Source: Lachnospiraceae bacterium
GTDB taxonomy: Bacteria; Bacillota; Clostridia; Lachnospirales; Lachnospiraceae
Assembly: GCA_014804755.1 (NCBI GenBank)
Contig: JAAUZE010000008.1
Location: forward strand, 382,261-446,260
Direction of reading: 5' to 3'
Length of the DNA: 64,000 nt
The position numbers were made by a program, and so were the translations under genes. Shown here one piece after another: positions 46,648-55,533 of this stretch (position 1 is its first letter; every line of letters begins with the position of its first letter). The notes below the pieces were generated by a model. It searched no databases. It was not told the origin of the DNA and saw nothing but the letters and a program-made list of their open reading frames with translations.

Positions 46648-47889
46648 ATGAAAGAAATGTACAAGATCGCAGTTGCGGGGACAGGCTATGTCGGTCTGTC
46701 AAACGCCGTGCTTTTATCACAGCATAATGAGGTGACGGCAGTGGACATCATACCGGAAAAGGTAGAGATGATCAATCAGAGAAAGTCACCGATCGTGGAT
46801 CGGGAATTGGAGGAATATCTGGCGAAGCCGGAATTAAAGCTGAAGGCAACAACGGATGGTCCTGCGGCATACCGGGAGGCGGATTTTGTCATTATTTCGA
46901 CACCGACCAATTACGATCCGGTCAGAAATTATTTTGACACCTCGTCCGTGGAGGCGGTCATCAAGCTTGTCATGCAGGCAAATCCGAATGCGGTCATGGT
47001 GATCAAGTCCACGATTCCGGTCGGCTACACCGAGTCGGTGAGGGAGAAATTCGGGACGGACAATGTCATCTTTTCACCGGAATTTCTGCGGGAAGGCAGG
47101 GCGCTTTATGATAATCTGTATCCTTCACGGATCATTGTCGGCGCGCCGATGGAGAACGAGCGTTTAGTCGAAGCGGCGCACACCTTTGCCGCGCTCCTGA
47201 AGCAGGGCGCGATAAAAGAAGAAATACCGACGCTGTTCATGAACCTGACGGAGGCTGAGGCGGTGAAGCTGTTTGCCAATACCTATCTTGCGCTCAGGGT
47301 ATCCTTCTTTAACGAGCTGGACACGTATGCGGAGGTCAGGGGCTTAGATTCCAGGTCCATCATTGAGGGTGTGGGACTTGATCCGCGTATCGGCACGCAT
47401 TACAACAATCCCTCGTTTGGATACGGCGGTTACTGCCTGCCGAAGGATACAAAGCAGCTTCTTGCCAATTTTAACGATGTGCCGAACAATATCATCGGGG
47501 CGATCGTGGATGCAAACCGGACGAGAAAAGAATTTATCGCGGAACAGATCATGGAAAAGGCGGGCTACTATAACCGTGAGACAGGCACGTTCGGAGCAGG
47601 AGGCAGAGAGTGCCGTGTCGGTGTTTATCGTCTGACTATGAAGGCCGATTCCGATAATTTCCGCCAGAGCTCCATTCAGGGCGTCATGAAGCGTATCAAG
47701 GCGAAGGGCTTAGAGGTCGTCGTCTATGAGCCGAGCTGCAGGGACGAGGAGTTTTTCGGCAGCAGGGTCATTCGCGATCTGGAGGAATTCAAGAAGATGA
47801 GCACGGTGATCATTGCAAACCGTTACAGCGAGGATCTCAAGGATGTGCTTGACAAGGTGTATACAAGGGATCTGTATTTTAGGGACTAA
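46648..47889 (+). CDS. ugd: UDP-glucose 6-dehydrogenase
   Basis: Oxidises UDP-glucose to UDP-glucuronate with NAD. The Rossmann motif [11 protein letters not shown] is at residue ~9, STPTNYDPV and [20 protein letters not shown] follow, and the catalytic Cys is in [14 protein letters not shown] (~260). The 413-residue length fits. AGGAGAGC precedes ATG 46648. The epimerase at 58581 probably uses its product. GDP-mannose dehydrogenase is less likely because of the substrate-loop pattern. Confidence 0.92.
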   Translation: MKEMYKIAVAGTGYVGLSNAVLLSQHNEVTAVDIIPEKVEMINQRKSPIVDRELEEYLAKPELKLKATTDGPAAYREADFVIISTPTNYDPVRNYFDTSSVEAVIKLVMQANPNAVMVIKSTIPVGYTESVREKFGTDNVIFSPEFLREGRALYDNLYPSRIIVGAPMENERLVEAAHTFAALLKQGAIKEEIPTLFMNLTEAEAVKLFANTYLALRVSFFNELDTYAEVRGLDSRSIIEGVGLDPRIGTHYNNPSFGYGGYCLPKDTKQLLANFNDVPNNIIGAIVDANRTRKEFIAEQIMEKAGYYNRETGTFGAGGRECRVGVYRLTMKADSDNFRQSSIQGVMKRIKAKGLEVVVYEPSCRDEEFFGSRVIRDLEEFKKMSTVIIANRYSEDLKDVLDKVYTRDLYFRD

Positions 47890-47890
47890 A

Positions 47891-47919
47891 AAAGAACGCA
47901 AAGATGCTTTGCGTTCTTT
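47891..47919 (+). terminator. Terminator-like hairpin 1 after ugd
   Basis: AAAGAACGCAAAG and CTTTGCGTTCTTT are perfect 13-bp inverted arms with loop ATG, 2 bases after the ugd stop. Only three T residues follow. Confidence 0.65.
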
Positions 47920-47920
47920 C

Positions 47921-47947
47921 GAAGAATTCGCCGTAGGCGAATTCTTC
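47921..47947 (+). terminator. Terminator-like hairpin 2, directly adjacent
   Basis: GAAGAATTCGCC and GGCGAATTCTTC are perfect 12-bp arms with loop GTA, one base after hairpin 1. There is no T run, so it may act in another way, for example in mRNA stability. Confidence 0.5.
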
Positions 47948-48008
47948 TGGATTGTTACGCAATTCTTCTGGAATCCGGCATAGAAACAGAGAGGATGAAG
48001 TGATTTTT

Positions 48009-49424
48009 ATGAATTGGAAAAGCCGGCTGCAAAGCCATAAATTGTATACCGCCCTGGTTTGTGTTACGGTTCTGACAAGCATTCTGATGTTAATTTCTTT
48101 TGAATATATTGATGTGGATTCTATTACGGCATGGTCCCTTAATTTTTGGGATTTGTTATTCAGGGGCAGATTGGATGAATTTTATCAATATGCGGCAGAA
48201 AACCTTCGGGGCGCGGATTATCCCAATTGCAGTGGTAACTATCTGTGGCTGTTGCCGGTATGTATCTGGAATTTTCCGCTGTGGGTCGTTCATCGGATCT
48301 GTGGTATTATGTCCGTGCATTATTTTTTCAGCCTTTGCTGGACGAAGTTGTTCTGGCTTTTTGCACAGATTGTAACAGCACTGACCTGCCGGAAGATTTG
48401 TCTGATGTTAATGGGTAATGGAAATCGGGGGGTGGCAGAAAATACGGGAATTCTTGCATTCCTGCTAGTCATGGCTTCTCCGGAGATCATGCTGTCCACA
48501 GGATATGCGGGACAGGATGAGATTATCTATATCTGCCTTTTCATGCTTGCATTCTATGAGTATCTGTGTGAGAAATGGCGGAAATGCTATTTGCTGATGA
48601 TAGGCTGTGTGTCACTCTGCCCGATCATGCTGCTGCCATGTATTGCCCTATTTTTGCTAAAAGAAAAGAATATCGTTAAGCTGCTGGGGTTGACGGTTGG
48701 GACTATGGTGCCGACGGTTCTCTTTGAATTTTTATATAGAAATGATGCAATTTATCAAGTAGTAAAGCAGAGGCATGATTTTGGGAGCCTGATCATTGAT
48801 TTTTTCAGCGAATATCGGATCATGCCGGAGACAAATGAATTGTCTTATTCCCTGATCGCATTGTTGATTCTTTATTTTGTTTGTTATACAACCAAAAAAC
48901 GGGGTGAAGAAGATCAAAGAAAAACGGTATTCATGATGGCGCTGGCGTTTTTCATTATTTGTTATTTGATGGAGCAGGATTTTTACAGAATGTTTTTGTG
49001 GGTTCCGTTTTTTGTTGTCTTGGTGTTGACGTCCAAACAGAACAGGAATATGAATTTGTTTTTACTCAGTGTGCTCACATTTGGACGGGCAGTTTATATG
49101 TGTCAGGCGGGGTGGACATATAAATATGTTTTGAACACGAAATATGTAATGCCGTGGCTTAAAGGGCTGTGCGGCAGAGAGAATGACACCTGCATGTGGG
49201 ATTATCTGTGCAATTTCTTTGAAGGGGATTATTGGGTTATCCTACGGCTGACTTTGTTGGCAGTGCCGAATATAATTATGGCGTCCACAATTCTGTTGCT
49301 TGTCATAAACCGCCCGAATTTCAAGAATCAATATGACATCGCGATTCCGGCTAAAGTGAGTGTCATATTGTATACCTGCTGCATGCCGCTGCTTATGCTG
49401 GCATTTTGCTTCATGCTGTTTTAG
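48009..49424 (+). CDS. Polytopic membrane protein, possible GT-C transferase
   Basis: 471 residues with about 11 helices. The first loop holds VDSITAWSLNFWDLLFRGRL and GADYPNCSGNYLWLLPVCIW; the acidic aromatic pattern is like GT-C catalytic loops. ATG 48009 is preceded only by a distant GAGAGG. Followed after 94 bases by the WecG/TagA gene. No family name can be given. Confidence 0.5.
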   Translation: MNWKSRLQSHKLYTALVCVTVLTSILMLISFEYIDVDSITAWSLNFWDLLFRGRLDEFYQYAAENLRGADYPNCSGNYLWLLPVCIWNFPLWVVHRICGIMSVHYFFSLCWTKLFWLFAQIVTALTCRKICLMLMGNGNRGVAENTGILAFLLVMASPEIMLSTGYAGQDEIIYICLFMLAFYEYLCEKWRKCYLLMIGCVSLCPIMLLPCIALFLLKEKNIVKLLGLTVGTMVPTVLFEFLYRNDAIYQVVKQRHDFGSLIIDFFSEYRIMPETNELSYSLIALLILYFVCYTTKKRGEEDQRKTVFMMALAFFIICYLMEQDFYRMFLWVPFFVVLVLTSKQNRNMNLFLLSVLTFGRAVYMCQAGWTYKYVLNTKYVMPWLKGLCGRENDTCMWDYLCNFFEGDYWVILRLTLLAVPNIIMASTILLLVINRPNFKNQYDIAIPAKVSVILYTCCMPLLMLAFCFMLF

Positions 49425-49518
49425 AGCAAAAGAAACTTGGATTCTTTTGGATAATGATGGAAAACAGATTAGATTAAATGATGTAGGAAATGGAAGCAAA
49501 AAATTGGAGGGCTGCTGT

Positions 49519-50295
49519 ATGAAACAACTTCCGGTCTGCGACATTCTGGGCGTACATGTCTGCGTGACAAGTCTACCGGAGGTCGTGGCGCTATTAAAAG
49601 AGCATATAGAGGAGCTGCGCGGGAAATATATCTGCGTTTCGAATGTGCATACAACGGTGATGGCATATGAAAATTCCGATTACATGGCGGTACAGAACGG
49701 TGCGGCTTATGTGCTGCCTGACGGCAAGCCGCTATCGATCGTCAGTAGGAAGCGGGGATTTCCGGGAGCGCAGCGCGTTGCCGGACCGGATCTGATGGGG
49801 GAATTGTTTCGGGACGCGGAAGAAAACGGGACTGCTTTGAAACATTATTTTTACGGCGGATCCCCGGAGACGATCGCCGCGCTGGAAACGAAGCTGAAGG
49901 ACACCTATCCGCACTTACAGACGGTGGGGTTTGTCTCGCCGCCGTTTCGGAAGCTCACCGAGGAGGAGGATGAGGAGGCGGTGCGGCTGATCAACGAGTC
50001 GGGTGCGGATATTTTATGGGTGGGCTTAGGCGCACCCAAGCAGGAGAATTGGATGCGGGCGCATGAGGGGCGGGTACATGCCGTTATGCTCGGCGTCGGC
50101 GCCGGGTTTGATTTTCACGCGGGTACGGTAAAAAGAGCGCCGAAGTGGATGCAGAAATGCTCGCTTGAATGGCTGTACCGCCTGTGTCAGGAGCCGGGGC
50201 GTCTGATGAAGCGCTATCTTAACACGAACCTGAAATTCGTAAGGCTTGTGCGTGCCGAAAACCGCAGGCTGCGTGCGTCTGGTCATAAGAAGTGA
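49519..50295 (+). CDS. WecG/TagA/CpsF family glycosyltransferase
   Basis: GT26 family enzyme (258 residues), which in known cases transfers N-acetylmannosamine or its uronate to a polyprenyl-diphosphate-GlcNAc. Start ATG 49519 behind GGAGGG. Marks are VCDILGVHVCVTSL, YVLPDGKPLSIVSR, the binding-site HYFYGGSPETIAALE and LWVGLGAPKQENWM. UDP-ManNAc supply genes are absent here. The product is cytoplasmic, membrane associated. Confidence 0.9.
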   Translation: MKQLPVCDILGVHVCVTSLPEVVALLKEHIEELRGKYICVSNVHTTVMAYENSDYMAVQNGAAYVLPDGKPLSIVSRKRGFPGAQRVAGPDLMGELFRDAEENGTALKHYFYGGSPETIAALETKLKDTYPHLQTVGFVSPPFRKLTEEEDEEAVRLINESGADILWVGLGAPKQENWMRAHEGRVHAVMLGVGAGFDFHAGTVKRAPKWMQKCSLEWLYRLCQEPGRLMKRYLNTNLKFVRLVRAENRRLRASGHKK

Positions 50296-50306
50296 TGTGA
50301 TTGCTT

Positions 50307-50377
50307 ATGAAATAAGGCGCTCGCTGATGAGAAGTCATTGATGATGAAATAAGGCGATCGCCGATAGGGAGCCATGG
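50307..50377 (+). repeat. Imperfect 37-bp tandem duplication
   Basis: Two units (50307-50340 and 50344-50377) share ATGAAATAAGGCG-x-TCGC-x-GAT and a CAT-ending tail. The second unit leads into the GGAG ribosome site of fucU. Likely a local duplication; function unknown. Confidence 0.6.
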
Positions 50378-50392
50378 GGAAGGAGATTTTCT

Positions 50393-50845
50393 ATGTTAAA
50401 AGGAATACCTGAGATTTTGTCGCCGGAGCTGCTCAAAGCGTTATGTGAAATGGGACATGGGGATTATATCGTCATTGCGGACGGCAATTTTCCGGCACAG
50501 TCCGTCGGAAAGGATACGCGTGTCATCCGCTGTGACGGACATGGCGTGCCGGAGCTGCTGCGCGCGATTTTAAAGGTCATCCCAACGGATACTTATGTGG
50601 AGCATCCGATTCATTTAATGGCGACCGAGCCGCAGGATCCCAAGCATTTTCCGATTTGGGATACCATTTACGAGATTGTGGAGCGCGCGGAGGGAAACAG
50701 CGGGGAAAAAATCGGATATATTGAACGGTTTGCTTTTTATGAGGAATCAAAAAAAGCATTTGCGGTCATTGCGACGGGGGAACAGGCGGTCTATGCGAAC
50801 GTGATGCTGCAAAAAGGCGTGATCACGCCGGATATGCTCGTGTGA
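50393..50845 (+). CDS. fucU: L-fucose mutarotase (FucU/RbsD family)
   Basis: Interconverts alpha and beta L-fucose anomers so that kinase can use the sugar. MLKGIPEILSPELLKALCEM and HGDYIVIADGNFPAQS at the N-terminus are family marks with the catalytic His-Asp pair, and YANVMLQKGVI closes the protein. Its 150 residues are normal. It is 72 bases before fkp, which uses the beta anomer. A ribose mutarotase (RbsD) is less likely given this neighbour. Confidence 0.9.
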   Translation: MLKGIPEILSPELLKALCEMGHGDYIVIADGNFPAQSVGKDTRVIRCDGHGVPELLRAILKVIPTDTYVEHPIHLMATEPQDPKHFPIWDTIYEIVERAEGNSGEKIGYIERFAFYEESKKAFAVIATGEQAVYANVMLQKGVITPDMLV

Positions 50846-50917
50846 GAAGAAGGAGCTGCAGAACGGGTGGTTGCTGCCCGAAACGATCATGAACGGACAG
50901 AACACGGGGAGAAGAGG

Positions 50918-53900
50918 ATGGAGAATCGGTACGCAAAGCTGAATAATTTGTTTTTGAGTCAGAGCTATATGGATTCCTGGGAGGACTATCTGAGGGGAAT
51001 CCGTTCTAAGAATGCGATCCATTGGGACTATGTCATTCTCACGGCGTCGAATGAGGAGCAGGCGAAGGTTTACCGGGAGCAGATTTCGGAACGGCTGCAG
51101 GGCGGGTTCCTTCCGCGGCAGACGGAGTATGTCGTACTTCCGGATCCGGAGGGAAAGCGGGTCGGCAGCGGCGGAGCGACGTTTCATGTATTAAAATATA
51201 TTGCGCAACAGAGTCTGGCAGGCGGAACCGCGCTTTTCAAAGGAAAAAGGATATTGGTCATTCATTCCGGCGGAGACAGCAAGCGCGTGCCGCAGTACAG
51301 CGTGTGCGGCAAGCTTTTTTCGCCCGTGCCGCGCGAGCTGCCGGATGCAAGACCCTCCACGCTTTTTGACGAGTTTATGATCGCGATGGCGGGCGTCGCG
51401 GGCAGGATTCCGGAAGGGATGCTTGTTTTGTCGGGGGATGTGCTTCTTTTGTTTAATCCGCTGCAGATCGACGCGCAGTTTCACGGTGCGGCAGCAATTT
51501 CTATCAAAGAGGACGTCGCAGTCGGAAAAGAGCACGGTGTTTTTTTGAACGACGGAAACGATATGGTCGGACGGTTTCTGCACAAACAATCCGAGGAGGA
51601 GCTTCGACGTCTCGGTGCGGTGAATGACAAGAACTGCGTAGATCTTGACACGGGGGCGGTGCTTCTGGACGCGGAACTGCTCGGCTCACTGTTTTCACTG
51701 ATCTCGACGAATGGCCGTATAGACGATCAGAAGTATGCGCGTTTTGTAAACGATAAGGCAAGGATCAGCTTTTACGGAGATTTTTTGTATCCGCTCGCAG
51801 AGGAAGCGACGCTTGCTCAGTATTATTTAGAGGCGGCAGAGGGTGAGCTAGGCGAGGAATTGCACGAATGCCGCACGCAGATCTGGCAGGCGCTTCATCG
51901 TTTTTCCATGAAGCTCATCTGTCTTTCACCGGCGAAATTTATTCATTTTGGTACGACAGGAGAACTTCTGAATCTTGTGACTTCGGGCGTGGAGGATTAC
52001 GAGTTCCTAGATTGGAAAAAAGAAGTGTTTTCCGCAGTGGAGTCTGATTATCCGCGAAATACGGCACTGCACCATTCGGTCGTGGAGCGGGTAGGCGGAC
52101 TCGGAAATGGTGTCTATATTGAACATAGTTATATGGCGTCGGATGCCGGAATTGGGGATGGCAGCATTGTGTCAAACGTAAGACTTACCGGCGTACAGGT
52201 GCCGTCAGGCGTGGTACTGCACGGGATTTTCTTACGCGATGGCGGATGCGTGGTGCGTGTATATGGAACGGGGGATAATCCAAAAGGGACGCTTGCGGAC
52301 AATGCGCCGTTTTTGCATACAACACTAAAAGAACTGCTTCATGCGATGCAGATCGACAAAGAGGTCTTGTGGGGTGACATTGCGGCAGGGGAGTGCTTTT
52401 TATGGAATGCCGCTCTTTATCCGGTCTGCAGAACCATGGAGGAAGCGGTGGATGCAGCGCTGTTTTTATGCCGGGCGGCATCGGGTGGAGACTTTACGGA
52501 AAAAGAGCGGGAGCAATGGCTGTCATCAAGGCGGTTAAGCCTTTGCGGGAGCTTTCGGGAGGCGGATACCGCAGCGATCCCGAAGTGGCAGAGGCAGCTT
52601 CAGAATGAGATCATTGTCAGAAAGTTTCTGCGGGCTGTCCGGGAAAGACAGGATTATCACAAGAGCCTGCAGATATTCGGGGAGCACGGTGTCGGCGAAG
52701 AGCAGCTTACGATGCTGCTTGCGTATGCGGAAACAGCGGATTTTTCCGAAAAAATCCGGATTTATTATCACCTGTCACGCGGGCTGCGGCAAAAACAGCA
52801 TGCCATAGCCGGATATGACGAGGGGATGCTGGAGAGTCTGTGCTTTGATACGATCCGTGATGAGATTTTTCTGAAAGGCAGGGCGGCGCTGCCGGAAAAT
52901 GATCATTTGAACATTGTTCAGGATGAGGTTTCGGTAGAGCTGCCCGTGCGCGTAAACTGGGGCGGCGGCTGGACGGACACGCCTCCGCAGTGCAACGAAC
53001 AGGGCGGCGTGGTCTTAAATGCTGCCATTACCCTAAACGGCAGGCTGCCCGTTCAGGTACGTGTGCGAAAGTTGGATGCATATTATGTCGCGTTTGAGAG
53101 CGCCGATCTTGGGGTGCGCGGCGAGGCACACTCTGTTGCGGAGATTCAGGATTGTCATAATCCGTATGATTTTTTTGCGTTGCATAAGGCGGCGCTCATT
53201 GCATGCGGCATTGTTCCAATGGAAGGGGAAGCGGATTTGGAGCAGGTGCTTAAGAAGCTGGGAGGCGGAATCTATCTGTCCACACAGGTTGTCGGTGTGC
53301 CGAAAGGTTCCGGTCTTGGGACAAGCTCAATTCTTTCCGGCGCATGTGTGAAGGGGCTTTTTGCGTTTCTTGGCAGGAAACTTTCGGATGAGGCGGTTTA
53401 TGAGACGGTTTCGTGTATGGAGCAGATCATGAGTACGGGAGGCGGCTGGCAGGATCAGGTCGGCGGTTTAACGGAGGGTATCAAGTTTATTACGACGAGA
53501 CCGGGACTGCACCAGCAGATTTCGGTGTCGTATATCAGTATGCCTGAGGAAGCGAAAAAGGAACTGCAGGAGCGCTTCGCACTCATTTATACGGGGCAGC
53601 GGCGGCTGGCGAGAAATCTGCTCCGGGATGTTGTCGGCAATTATATCGGCGGCAGGGAAGAATTGGTGGAAGCGCTTTATGAGATGAAGCGTGTCGCATC
53701 AATGATGCGTTTTGAACTCGAGGAAGGAAATATTGACGGCTTTGCCGCGCTGCTTAACAGGCATTGGGAATTGTCCAAGAAGCTGGATGCCGGTTCGACC
53801 AATACCTGTATTGAGCAGATTTTTCTCGTCTGCGAGGATTTGATTGACGGCCGCTTTATCGCAGGTGCAGGCGGCGGCGGCTTTATTCAGGTGATCCTAA

Positions 53901-53992
53901 AGAAGGGGATTACGAAACAGCAATTAAAAGAACGGCTACGCGAGGTGTTTCAGGACAGCGGCGTTGCAGTCTGGGAATGCGCGTTTTTATAA
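50918..53992 (+). CDS. fkp: Bifunctional fucokinase / GDP-fucose pyrophosphorylase
   Basis: Converts free L-fucose to fucose-1-phosphate (ATP) and then to GDP-fucose (GTP). The N-terminal half is the pyrophosphorylase, with VGSGGATFHVL at ~83. The C-terminal half is a GHMP kinase, with VNWGGGWTDTPPQCNEQGGV at ~679, the ATP loop VPKGSGLGTSSILSG at ~793 and AGAGGGGFIQVILKK near the end. At 1024 residues it is near the ~950 of Bacteroides Fkp. ATG 50918 lies behind GGGGAGAAGAGG. This scavenges host or environmental fucose for surface glycan. Confidence 0.93.
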   Translation: MENRYAKLNNLFLSQSYMDSWEDYLRGIRSKNAIHWDYVILTASNEEQAKVYREQISERLQGGFLPRQTEYVVLPDPEGKRVGSGGATFHVLKYIAQQSLAGGTALFKGKRILVIHSGGDSKRVPQYSVCGKLFSPVPRELPDARPSTLFDEFMIAMAGVAGRIPEGMLVLSGDVLLLFNPLQIDAQFHGAAAISIKEDVAVGKEHGVFLNDGNDMVGRFLHKQSEEELRRLGAVNDKNCVDLDTGAVLLDAELLGSLFSLISTNGRIDDQKYARFVNDKARISFYGDFLYPLAEEATLAQYYLEAAEGELGEELHECRTQIWQALHRFSMKLICLSPAKFIHFGTTGELLNLVTSGVEDYEFLDWKKEVFSAVESDYPRNTALHHSVVERVGGLGNGVYIEHSYMASDAGIGDGSIVSNVRLTGVQVPSGVVLHGIFLRDGGCVVRVYGTGDNPKGTLADNAPFLHTTLKELLHAMQIDKEVLWGDIAAGECFLWNAALYPVCRTMEEAVDAALFLCRAASGGDFTEKEREQWLSSRRLSLCGSFREADTAAIPKWQRQLQNEIIVRKFLRAVRERQDYHKSLQIFGEHGVGEEQLTMLLAYAETADFSEKIRIYYHLSRGLRQKQHAIAGYDEGMLESLCFDTIRDEIFLKGRAALPENDHLNIVQDEVSVELPVRVNWGGGWTDTPPQCNEQGGVVLNAAITLNGRLPVQVRVRKLDAYYVAFESADLGVRGEAHSVAEIQDCHNPYDFFALHKAALIACGIVPMEGEADLEQVLKKLGGGIYLSTQVVGVPKGSGLGTSSILSGACVKGLFAFLGRKLSDEAVYETVSCMEQIMSTGGGWQDQVGGLTEGIKFITTRPGLHQQISVSYISMPEEAKKELQERFALIYTGQRRLARNLLRDVVGNYIGGREELVEALYEMKRVASMMRFELEEGNIDGFAALLNRHWELSKKLDAGSTNTCIEQIFLVCEDLIDGRFIAGAGGGGFIQVILKKGITKQQLKERLREVFQDSGVAVWECAFL

Positions 53993-54050
53993 AAAAGAAG
54001 TAACTATTCAGAGCCAGCCCCGAAAATACTGCGTGTTTCCTCGGTGTATC

Positions 54051-54081
54051 AAAAAGAACTCCGTCAGCGGCATTCTTTTTT
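54051..54081. terminator. Bidirectional terminator between fkp and the GT2 gene
   Basis: AAAAAGAA plus CCG pair with CGG plus TTCTTTTT across a TCAG loop, with one small internal mismatch. A and T runs flank both arms, so it serves both converging genes. Confidence 0.6.
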
Positions 54082-55008
54082 GACGCGGAACTGACTATCC
54101 GCCTCCATCAGCGTGATCTCGAAATCGCGCCGGTTTTTCTCGTTCATGTTGGAGAGGATCAAACCGGAAAACAGCGAGATAATGCCTGCAAGCGCCGTGA
54201 AGCAGCAGACGAACAGCGTTGGGAATTTCAGCACAAGTCCGGTGCGCAGAAATTCGCCGAATACGGGGATGAAGAAACCAATCGCAAAAGCGAACAGCAC
54301 AAAAGAGAATAGGCCATAAAACGCCATCGGTTTGTAATTTTTGAACAGGCGGATGATCATGCGCAAAACTTTGAGACCATCGGAATAGGTGCTCAGTTTG
54401 GAGACGCTTCCTTCCGGACGGTCCCTGTAATCAACGACCACATTTTCAAGCTGCATATGATTGTAGACGGCATGGATCGTCATTTCCGTCTCAATCTCAA
54501 ACCCGCGCGAAAGCACGGGAAAGGTTTTGACAAAGTTATAGCTGAACGCACGGTAGCCTGTCATGATATCTTTGATGTCCGAATGAAACAGACAGTTGAT
54601 GCTGGAACGGACAAGACTGTTTCCGAAATTATGGAAAGGGCGCTTGTTCTGTGTAAAATAGGTAGAAGAGAGGCGGTCGCCGATGACCATGTCCGTCTTG
54701 CGGGAAAGCACTTTGTCCACCATTTCCGCCGCGCAGTTTAGCGGGTAAGTGTCGTCCCCGTCGATCATCAGATAGCATTCCGCGTCAATCTCACGAAACA
54801 TCCGGCGGATCACATTTCCCTTTCCCTGCATATATTCGCGGCGGACAATAGCTCCGGCTGCCTTTGCGATTTCTCCGGTACCGTCCGCTGAATTGTTGTC
54901 ATAAACATAGATCACGGCATCCGGCAGCGCTGCCCGTGCGTCGGTCACTACCTTTTCAATTGTCTGAGCCTCGTTATAACAAGGAATCAATACAGCAATC
55001 CGATCCAT
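54064..55008 (-). CDS. Polyprenyl-phosphate glycosyltransferase, copy 3
   Basis: GT2 enzyme of 314 residues opening MDRIAVLIPCYNEAQTIEKV, with YVYDNNSADGTGEIAKAAGA and the metal-site LMIDGDDTYPL. MTGYRAFSYNFVKTFPVLSR with FEIETEMTIHA is typical of the DPM-like DDxY subgroup that glycosylates polyprenyl phosphate. Two C-terminal helices (residues ~230-290) follow. AAGGGAGAG precedes the start. It has its own divergent promoter. Confidence 0.88.
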   Translation of the reverse strand: MDRIAVLIPCYNEAQTIEKVVTDARAALPDAVIYVYDNNSADGTGEIAKAAGAIVRREYMQGKGNVIRRMFREIDAECYLMIDGDDTYPLNCAAEMVDKVLSRKTDMVIGDRLSSTYFTQNKRPFHNFGNSLVRSSINCLFHSDIKDIMTGYRAFSYNFVKTFPVLSRGFEIETEMTIHAVYNHMQLENVVVDYRDRPEGSVSKLSTYSDGLKVLRMIIRLFKNYKPMAFYGLFSFVLFAFAIGFFIPVFGEFLRTGLVLKFPTLFVCCFTALAGIISLFSGLILSNMNEKNRRDFEITLMEADSQFRVKKECR

Positions 55009-55045
55009 TGATGTCTGCTCTCCCTTCCGCTATAGTGTCCCCCTT

Positions 55046-55074
55046 ATTATCGTATAAATATTCGTCAATGTCAA
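55046..55074 (-). promoter_or_regulatory. Consensus promoter for the minus-strand GT2 gene
   Basis: On the minus strand TTGACA (55074-55069), 17 bases, GATAAT (55051-55046), about 40 bases from the start at 55008. Confidence 0.75.
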
Positions 55075-55084
55075 ACATAGAAAG

Positions 55085-55113
55085 TTGTATTCCTCCACTA
55101 TTTCGGCTATAAT
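55085..55113 (+). promoter_or_regulatory. Consensus promoter reading into the tandem repeats
   Basis: TTGTAT (55085-55090), 17 bases, TATAAT (55108-55113). Divergent to the previous promoter with 10 bases between -35 boxes. The transcript would carry a ~415-base leader containing the three repeats before the acyltransferase. Confidence 0.7.
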
Positions 55114-55135
55114 ATGCATAAGCAATGAGCAGTAC

Positions 55136-55193
55136 CAAAATCGAAATGATGACGATTGGCTGCTCGCAGTCAGATCGTCATCATTCGATTTTG
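55136..55193 (+). repeat. Long hairpin at the left end of the tandem repeats
   Basis: Left arm 55136-55156 pairs with right arm 55174-55193: 20 bp with a single bulged A. The 17-base loop contains CTGC and GCAG, which can pair further. The right arm is part of repeat unit 1. Confidence 0.8.
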
Positions 55194-55511
55194 ACAGGGC
55201 GAACGCCCGTCACGCGGGAAACCGAAGGTTTACCGCGTGGTACTGCGGAGTATGAAAATTGCAAAGATGCAAGGCGGCTGCTCGCAGTCAGATCGTCATC
55301 ATTCGATTTTGACAGGGCGAACGCCCGTCACGCGGGAAACCGAAGGTTTACCGCGTGGTACTGCGGAGTATAAAAATCGCAAAGATGCAAGCCGGCTGCT
55401 TGCAGACGGGATTGCAACTTTCGATATTGACAGGGCGAACGCCCGTCACGCGGGAAACCGAAGGTTTACCGCGTGGTACTGCGGGGAAAAGCAGTGGCGC
55501 AGATGCAAGCG
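55158..55511 (+). repeat. Three tandem 118-bp structured repeats
   Basis: Units begin at 55158, 55276 and 55394, exactly 118 bases apart. A 56-base core (55193-55248, 55311-55366, 55429-55484) is identical in all three. Each core folds as GGGCG-AA-CGCCC and a second stem CACGCGG with CCGCGTG plus AAACC with GGTTT around a GAA loop. A variable stem lies before each core. Period 118 is not a multiple of three, so the repeat is not a protein repeat. It resembles interspersed REP-like elements; function unknown. Confidence 0.85.
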
Positions 55512-55533
55512 AACAGAAACAGGAGTGGAAGCG

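Noticed and set aside
55193..55484. GGTACTGCGG in each repeat core, also a hallmark of 5S rRNA, with a unit length near that of 5S rRNA
   Set aside because: The rest of the unit does not follow 5S rRNA: spacing from CCGAA to this motif is about half and the helix I ends do not pair. Taken as chance.
55158..55511. Repeats as a CRISPR array or diversity-generating retroelement template
   Set aside because: Units are 118 bases with a 56-base core, no cas or reverse transcriptase gene is near, and differences are not limited to adenines.
55125..55530. Open frames through the 118-bp repeats, giving peptides with TGRTPVTRETEGLPRG
   Set aside because: The period is not divisible by three, frames change from unit to unit, and there is a better start with ribosome site at 55534.
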